Source of the DNA: Candidatus Hydrogenedentota bacterium
GTDB lineage: Bacteria; Hydrogenedentota; Hydrogenedentia; Hydrogenedentales; JAGMZX01
Assembly (NCBI GenBank): GCA_029556545.1
Contig: JAKQEQ010000160.1
Span: 1-11,350 of the forward strand
DNA: 11,350 nt
Reading direction: 5' to 3'
Each line of letters begins with the position of its first letter. Position 1 is the first letter of the stretch. The position numbers and the translations under genes are program-made. Below the pieces are notes generated by a model. It saw nothing but the letters and a program-made list of their open reading frames with translations. It searched no databases and had not been told where the DNA came from. Positions 7,913 through 11,350 of the stretch are shown here, piece by piece.

Positions 7913-8575
7913 TTATTGCGCGCGTCGCGCTTCATCCAATTTGGACAGGTACTTCATCGGGTCCTTCTCGAGGTCCCGAATGCACCCCTTGCAACAGAGA
8001 CGCACCAGACGATTCGCCACGACGTGGTCCACGGGCTCGCCCATGCTCCCGCCGAGCTGCTCGCCCGATACCACACAGGTGTCGAGAGGATAGTCCGCCT
8101 GCTGCTTCTCTACCACCGCGCCGTCCAATTTCGCAAGGAACTTGCCCGGCTCCTTCTCGAACTTGGGCACGCAGCCCGCGCAGCAGAAGCGCACTAGCCG
8201 GTTCTTGAATACGTGATCGACCGGCTCGCCCATCGAGCCAAGTTTCTCGCCGCTCACCACGCACGTCTCAAGCGGGTAAGACGCGCGCTGAAGCGCGACC
8301 ACTTCGGCGTCGATCTTGGCGAAGTACTGGGCTTGGTCCGCGTCGAACTTCCCGATGCACCCCGCGCAACAGAAGCGCACCTCGCGCCCGTCGTACTGCC
8401 GCACGACCGGCTCGCCCATCGACCCCAGTAGCCCGCCCGACACCGGGCACGTCGGCAGAACGTAGGGATCGCCCGATCCAGATACTGCGTAAACTACTGA
8501 AAACCCGACAACGGCTACCGCCGTCGCCGCCGCAACCGAAAGAATCGACATTGTGAGTTTGTGTATTTTTGACAT
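7913..8575 (-). CDS. Exported protein with three YHS/TRASH-like CC-x2-C metal-binding repeats
   Basis: This is a 220-residue protein with an N-terminal export or anchor segment (basic start, hydrophobic 10-30, possible cleavage after V-Y-A) and three tandem repeats of 62-residue period. Each repeat has C-x-V-S-G, then L-G-(G)-S-M-G-E-P-V, an R-x-V-R strand, C-C-x-G-C, and a short helix ending in K-(I/L)-D. Cysteines are C43/C69/C70/C73, C105/C131/C132/C135 and C167/C194/C195/C198; the third repeat has one extra Gly. The arrangement recalls YHS/TRASH metal-binding domains. It lies directly upstream of cusB, so periplasmic Cu(I) or Ag(I) binding or sensing is the likely job; it is not experimentally assigned. 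Start ATG 8575 is fixed by AAGGAGG seven bases upstream. I know of no gene symbol for it. Confidence 0.9.
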   Translation of the reverse strand: MSKIHKLTMSILSVAAATAVAVVGFSVVYAVSGSGDPYVLPTCPVSGGLLGSMGEPVVRQYDGREVRFCCAGCIGKFDADQAQYFAKIDAEVVALQRASYPLETCVVSGEKLGSMGEPVDHVFKNRLVRFCCAGCVPKFEKEPGKFLAKLDGAVVEKQQADYPLDTCVVSGEQLGGSMGEPVDHVVANRLVRLCCKGCIRDLEKDPMKYLSKLDEARRAQ

Positions 8576-8582
8576 GGTATTG

Positions 8583-8589
8583 CCTCCTT
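8583..8589 (-). promoter_or_regulatory. Strong ribosome binding site for the triple-repeat gene
   Basis: This reads AAGGAGG on the minus strand, seven bases before ATG 8575. It is the most consensus-like site in the window and suggests that this binding protein is made at a high rate. Confidence 0.8.
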
Positions 8590-8627
8590 TTGTGGCTGTT
8601 TGTGTGTGTTTGTGTTGACGCCTGGTC

Positions 8628-8712
8628 CGTAGTCCAGCCTTCAGGCTGCCGGTTCGAGCCCGTTCGTAGTTCAGCTTTCAGCCTGCCGGTTCGTAGTCCA
8701 GCCTTCAGGCTG
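8628..8712. repeat. Three copies of a palindromic repeat in the leader of the triple-repeat gene
   Basis: Units starting cgtag(t/c) occur at 8628-8656, 8665-8693 and 8692-8712. Units 1 and 3 contain the near-palindrome cagccttcaggctg (5-bp stem, ttca loop). Unit 2 is diverged in the stem. They fill most of the 155-bp gap between the Cys-rich gene and the triple-repeat gene. They look like REP-type extragenic elements. Any effect on transcription is unknown. Confidence 0.75.
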
Positions 8713-8730
8713 TCAACGGAGGGGACGCGT

Positions 8731-9201
8731 CTACAACAGTAGCGCGCACTGAGAGAGAAAGAGAGGTCTTGAGGAAGGCAAGACGGGAGCACTTCCCGTG
8801 ATTGACGCCGACGCCGGCTCAGCCAACGCAAGAACCGCATCGACAACGCCCGGCGCAACGGGCGAGGAACCCTTTTCGGACGTACCCGCATCCGGGATCA
8901 ACCGCGCATATTCCGGCGCATCGTGTCGGCAAACGCAGCCCTGCCCGCCGTCCTGCGCCCCCCCCGGCGCCACAGCGCAACCCGATGGCAAGCCCGCCGA
9001 CTCGGGCGCTTCGGCCCCGCCGCCGCAGCAATCATGACCGCCTTCAGCGCGAGATGCCGACTCCACCGAGGCGCGCGCGCCCCGGCAGCAGCCGTGCGCG
9101 TCCGGCAGGCACGCGCACGCCCACAACGGGGCCATGACCGCAGCCGTCAGGAACACTGCGGCAAGCACCCGGCTCAGCACGCCGTTTCGGAAGCGGGTCA
9201 C
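8731..9201 (-). CDS. Small Cys-rich exported protein of the copper cluster
   Basis: This is a 156-residue protein with an N-terminal signal or anchor (M-T-R-F-R-N, hydrophobic about 9-27, then W-A-C-A-C). Ten cysteines fall in groups: C29/C31, C38/C39, C58/C59, C75, C89/C91 and C152. Gly/Ala-rich spacers separate them. The C-terminus P-L-F-L-S-Q-C-A-L-L-L resembles, from memory, the tail of short uncharacterised proteins in other metal-resistance clusters. It is the first gene of the efflux set, so envelope metal binding is the natural guess, but no named family is certain. GTG 9201 is chosen because AGGAG lies six bases upstream; a TTG at 9231 would add ten charged residues. The Cys-Cys pairs would suit Cu(I). 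W at -2 makes a lipobox doubtful. Confidence 0.7.
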   Translation of the reverse strand: MTRFRNGVLSRVLAAVFLTAAVMAPLWACACLPDAHGCCRGARASVESASRAEGGHDCCGGGAEAPESAGLPSGCAVAPGGAQDGGQGCVCRHDAPEYARLIPDAGTSEKGSSPVAPGVVDAVLALAEPASASITGSAPVLPSSRPLFLSQCALLL

Positions 9202-9254
9202 GATGCGCTCCTGTTCGTTTTCACGGTGCAAATCCCAATATTCGCCCTAAGCAT

Positions 9255-9260
9255 ATCATA
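9255..9260 (-). promoter_or_regulatory. Possible -10 element for the efflux cluster
   Basis: TATGAT on the minus strand, one mismatch from TATAAT, lies 53 bases before GTG 9201 in an unusually AT-rich stretch. The -35 region at 17-18 bp is poor (TCGTTT or TTCGTT). An 8-bp palindrome, cctatagg (9268-9275), falls in the spacer, where MerR-type regulators such as CueR bind, but it does not match a CueR or CopY operator that I recognise. Confidence 0.35.
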
Positions 9261-9299
9261 ATTCGCACCTATAGGAAAAACGAAGAAAACGTCGCGATT

Positions 9300-9311
9300 A
9301 TTCCGCGGAAT
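9300..9311. other. 12-bp perfect palindrome at the end of the ThuA gene
   Basis: The sequence attccgcggaat is a perfect palindrome touching the ThuA stop codon. With no loop it is a poor hairpin; a dimeric protein site or chance are both possible. No clear terminator follows. Confidence 0.4.
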
Positions 9312-10204
9312 CACTCCGTCGAGCTGGCCTCGGTCCGGCGCGCACCCGTTGCGGGATCAAGTTCGTCCGAGATAACTTCCCCGAAATTCGGGTCCGCAAG
9401 CGCCCCACCCGCGCCCGCGGCCCACTTGATACCGTTCACCAGCGTACTGCGAAAGTGCTCGTGGTCCCACACGTCCTCGCGATGGCCCATCGCGTTGACG
9501 AACACCCGCCCCTCGCCATACGTGCTGCACCAGACCATCGGAATGTCCGGCAAATCATACCCCTTGACACGCCGCCCGGCCCGGCCCGGATCGAGCGTCG
9601 CCAGGACGCGCATCGTCTTCGCGTTGAAGTTCCGGTGCAGGTACCACTCCTCCATCACCTCCCATTCCGCGGGCTGCCCCGCCATGATCGGGTGCGCCGG
9701 GTCGACAACCTTCAGCGTGCCCTTGAACTGCGGGCCGTGCGTCCGGAATTCGCCGCCCACCATCTCCGTGTACGGCGTCGGCTCCCCGTCCTTGCCCGAC
9801 CGGAAAGAGTCTGTCCCGGAATGAATCGCGACGAACCCGCCGCCCGCCTTCACCCACGCCAGCAACTCCTCCACACCGGTTGCGGCCATCGGCTCGCCCG
9901 CGTCCTTCTCGCCGATCTTCGTCAAGTCACCCTGCGTATAGAAGATGACGACGTCATAGTTCTTGAGATTCTCCGCGTTCACCTCCACGGCGTTCTTCGT
10001 GGAACGCAGCGTCGCGCCGATCTCTTCGGCAATCCGCGCCAACCACATCTCCGAATGACTGGTCCGCCCGTCCGGTTCGCTCACCGGGCTGTGCTCGAAC
10101 CCCTCCGATTTCGTGATGTACAAAATGCGCAACGGGGCCGCGCCCGCCGCCAGCGATGCTGTCAATATCACAGGCAGTACCATCATGACCGTTACCTTCC
10201 ACAT
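9311..10204 (-). CDS. Exported ThuA-domain protein
   Basis: This is a 297-residue protein with a Sec signal peptide (M-W-K-V-T-V, hydrophobic 5-19, probable cleavage near A-G-A at 20-22) and a single ThuA-like domain over about 25-262. Visible family motifs are T-K-S-E-G-F-E-H-S (31-39), D-V-V-I-F-Y-T-Q-G-D (84-93), G-G-G-F-V-A-I-H-S-G-T-D-S (121-133), G-G-E-F-R-T-H-G-P (150-158), E-E-W-Y-L (185-189) and M-V-W-C-S-T-Y-G-E-G-R-V (223-234). ThuA proteins have a glutamine-amidotransferase-like fold and are common in carbohydrate loci, but their chemistry is poorly defined; trehalose or glycan use is only a family label. Start ATG 10204 has AAGGAGA seven bases upstream. An upstream extension of the frame is repeat sequence and is rejected. 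Nothing links it to copper besides proximity. Confidence 0.93.
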   Translation of the reverse strand: MWKVTVMMVLPVILTASLAAGAAPLRILYITKSEGFEHSPVSEPDGRTSHSEMWLARIAEEIGATLRSTKNAVEVNAENLKNYDVVIFYTQGDLTKIGEKDAGEPMAATGVEELLAWVKAGGGFVAIHSGTDSFRSGKDGEPTPYTEMVGGEFRTHGPQFKGTLKVVDPAHPIMAGQPAEWEVMEEWYLHRNFNAKTMRVLATLDPGRAGRRVKGYDLPDIPMVWCSTYGEGRVFVNAMGHREDVWDHEHFRSTLVNGIKWAAGAGGALADPNFGEVISDELDPATGARRTEASSTE

Positions 10205-10251
10205 CGTTCCGTCTCCTTGCCGCCGCGTTCCCGCGCCGGTCCGTCTAGTGG

Positions 10252-10270
10252 CATGGGCATCTTGCCCATG
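10252..10270. repeat. Hairpin repeat upstream of the ThuA gene
   Basis: A perfect 8-bp stem, catgggca with tgcccatg, closes a 3-base loop (tct). It lies 48 bases upstream of the ThuA start, in the probable leader. It has REP-like form with no T run. Confidence 0.75.
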
Positions 10271-10283
10271 ATATTCGCTCCCT

Positions 10284-10321
10284 GTTGTGGCCGGTCTCCA
10301 ACTCCGTTGTGGCCGGTCTCC
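10284..10321. repeat. Perfect 16-bp direct repeat
   Basis: gttgtggccggtctcc occurs at 10284-10299 and again at 10306-10321, a 22-base period or two helical turns. It could be a dispersed-repeat fragment or tandem binding sites for a regulator of the ThuA gene. I lean to repeat debris because the flanks are also repeat-like. Confidence 0.8.
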
Positions 10322-10529
10322 CGACCGCGCCACCAGCCCGACCGAAGGTCTCCTGCCCATCGTCCAATCCGCCTCCAGCGCACATCGGCAGGATGCTTAT
10401 GCCACGCACAGCGAAACGCTATGGTACGCGAACCACACCGCAAGAGACAACGCTCCGCCCCGCCGCACTTCTCTCAGTAGGCCGTTTCGCAAGTTCGCGA
10501 ACGTATCCACGTTGCTCCTGTGGCGTGCG

Positions 10530-10571
10530 GCGGCTTGCTACCGCTTTTCTTCGCGGGCAGCTTGCTGCCCG
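10530..10571. repeat. Twin-hairpin repeat, second copy
   Basis: Two hairpins occur in series: gcgg (10530-10533) with ccgc (10541-10544), and cgggcag (10554-10560) with ctgcccg (10565-10571) around the same cttg loop seen at 1836-1839. The joining sequence also matches in part. The first stem differs in length and sequence from the other copy but still pairs. It begins about 50 bases downstream of the surface-protein stop, where it could stabilise or end that mRNA. Confidence 0.75.
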
Positions 10572-10624
10572 GCGAACACCTCCGCGCCCACTGCGCCTCT
10601 GCGTTGAAATGCTGTTCCGCCGCG

Positions 10625-11350
10625 TCACGCCAGTCCTGGGCAGAAGCCGTCCTCCGTGCCCTCGTCCGGGCAGTAGTGGTAGCCAGGGAAGTTGTAGAAC
10701 TGAATCACCCGCAGCAACTCGGTCAGCGCAATCTGCCAATTCTGCGGCGCGTAGTCGCTCGCGTGCGGGCAGCAACCCTGGTCCGCGCCCGGCCCCGGCA
10801 CGTAGCCGTCCTCCGTGCTCGACGGGTCGTCCGCGCAGTGGAAACCTCCCGAGTTGTAGAACTGGATTACCCGCAGCAACTCGGTCAGTTCGATCAGGTT
10901 GTTCTGTGACTGATCCGCCGTGTGGTACTCGCTGAGGCACGGGTCGCCTTCGCCTTCGCCCTCGCCCTCGCCCTCACCCTCACCCTCACCTTCGCCTTCG
11001 CCTTCGCCTTCACCTTCGCCTTCGCCTTCACCCTCGCCTTCGCCTTCACCCTCGCCCTCACCCTCACCTTCGCCTTCGCCTTCGCCCTCACCCTCACCTT
11101 CGCCTTCGCCTTCGCCCTCGCCTTCGCCTTCGCCTTCGCCCTCGCCTTCGCCCTCAGCGCCCGATCCCGTCGAGACCACCACGTCCACCAACACCCAGCA
11201 CGAGACCTGCTGTTCCGGCAACGGCAACTGGCTGATGATCTCGCCCGCCGGAACCGTCTCGCTCGATTCCTCCGTCACTGTGCCCAGCACCAGCAGCGCC
11301 GCGTCAAGCACCGCCTCCGCCGCCTCCACCGTCAGCCCGACAAGGTCCGG
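10625..11350 (-). CDS. Surface protein: PASTA domain, Glu-Gly linker, two dockerin-like modules (N-terminus missing)
   Basis: The 241 residues in the window are the C-terminal part, and the frame is open to the right edge. Residues 1-61 are nearly a full PASTA domain: P-D-L-V-G-L-T-V-E-A-A, then L-G-T-V-T-E-E-S-S-E-T-V-P-A-G, then V-V-V-S-T-G. Residues 66-135 are 35 Glu-Gly dipeptides. Residues 136-241 hold two related modules sharing L-T-E-L-L-R-V-I-Q-F-Y-N and ending with T-E-D-G-Y-V-P-G and T-E-D-G-F-C-P-G. The first has an EF-hand-like loop D146-x-S-x-N-x-x-I-x-x-x-E157, as in dockerins; the second loop is degenerate. Extracellular location fits the PASTA domain and the rigid acidic linker. 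The tail may be a sorting, anchoring or docking device; that is inference. The N-terminal function is unknown. Confidence 0.85.
   Translation of the reverse strand, partial: PDLVGLTVEAAEAVLDAALLVLGTVTEESSETVPAGEIISQLPLPEQQVSCWVLVDVVVSTGSGAEGEGEGEGEGEGEGEGEGEGEGEGEGEGEGEGEGEGEGEGEGEGEGEGEGEGEGEGEGEGEGEGEGEGEGDPCLSEYHTADQSQNNLIELTELLRVIQFYNSGGFHCADDPSSTEDGYVPGPGADQGCCPHASDYAPQNWQIALTELLRVIQFYNFPGYHYCPDEGTEDGFCPGLA
10946..11155. repeat. 35-unit coding hexamer array
   Basis: Thirty-five uninterrupted hexamers encode Glu-Gly on the minus strand. The units vary only at third codon positions (GAA/GAG and GGC/GGT), so the protein is kept while the DNA drifts. Such arrays change length by slippage, so the copy number may vary between strains or be misassembled. 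Confidence 0.95.

Larger units (their letters stand above)
10205..10624. other. Repeat-filled intergenic region, no gene
   Basis: These 420 bases separate the surface-protein stop from the ThuA start. I see: the ThuA ribosome binding site (10212-10218); a hairpin at 10252-10270; a 16-bp direct repeat at 10284/10306; an imperfect GGCA...TGCC unit at 10387-10403; a twin hairpin at 10530-10571; and a degenerate purine-rich stretch at about 10573-10606 (on the minus strand GCAGAG, GCAGTG and GCGGAG in succession). Open frames here translate to repeat junk without family resemblance. A promoter for the ThuA gene must lie here if it is transcribed separately, but none is clear. Confidence 0.75.

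Noticed and set aside
5741-8197. Long open frame on the + strand opposite cusB and the triple-repeat gene
   Set aside because: It has the same compositional bias and no recognisable domain, and it spans two real genes and the gap between them.
9229-9231. TTG start for the Cys-rich gene
   Set aside because: GTG 9201 has AGGAG six bases upstream and leaves a standard signal peptide; TTG has no such site and would add charged residues ahead of it.
10205-10360. Upstream extension of the ThuA gene
   Set aside because: The added residues are translated repeat sequence; ATG 10204 has AAGGAGA at ideal spacing followed directly by a signal peptide.
10625-10935. Small + strand genes across the repeat-filled gap and the surface-protein end
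   Set aside because: Frames are Arg/Ser/Pro-rich, cross repeats and overlap the antisense of a conserved double module.
10946-11155. CRISPR or non-coding satellite
   Set aside because: The hexamers are contiguous, in frame and vary only synonymously, so this is a coding linker.

Overview
The window is GC-rich and reads as chromosome of an uncultured-type, Gram-negative-architecture bacterium. The best guess is Hydrogenedentota or a neighbour in the Planctomycetota/Lentisphaerota sphere. The basis is the glutamate-glycine linker followed by a paired L-T-E-L-L-R-V-I-Q-F-Y-N domain, plus dense small palindromic repeats in nearly every gap. That placement is inference from remembered family patterns.

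Layout: (1) Positions 1-125, + strand: the last 40 codons of a class I dihydroorotase (pyrC). (2) 126-352: a convergent gap filled with hexamer and 9-mer tandem arrays and one copy of a 33-bp repeat. (3) 353-9201, - strand, read right to left: a copper/silver efflux cluster. It holds a small Cys-rich exported protein, an exported protein with three 62-residue CC-x2-C repeats, a CusB-type adaptor with two heavy-metal-binding modules and a C-terminal DUF3347-like domain, a very large CusA-type RND pump, and a TolC/CusC-type outer membrane factor. cusB and cusA overlap by 8 bp, and cusA and the outer membrane factor probably by 4 bp. (4) 9311-10204, - strand: an exported ThuA-domain protein. (5) 10205-10624: a repeat-filled gap. 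(6) 10625-11350, - strand: the C-terminal part of a surface protein with a PASTA domain, 35 Glu-Gly dipeptides and two dockerin-like modules; it continues past the right edge.

The efflux genes fit one pathway: envelope proteins bind Cu(I)/Ag(I), the adaptor's own metal-binding modules take up metal, CusA transports it using a conserved Met-Met-Met/Glu site, and the outer membrane factor releases it outside the cell. The rare points are how many separate thiol or methionine modules are stacked in one cluster, and a 114-bp mobile-looking element lying in frame at the start of the outer membrane factor gene. Most genes start 6-9 bases after a clear purine-rich ribosome binding site, which settles several starts.
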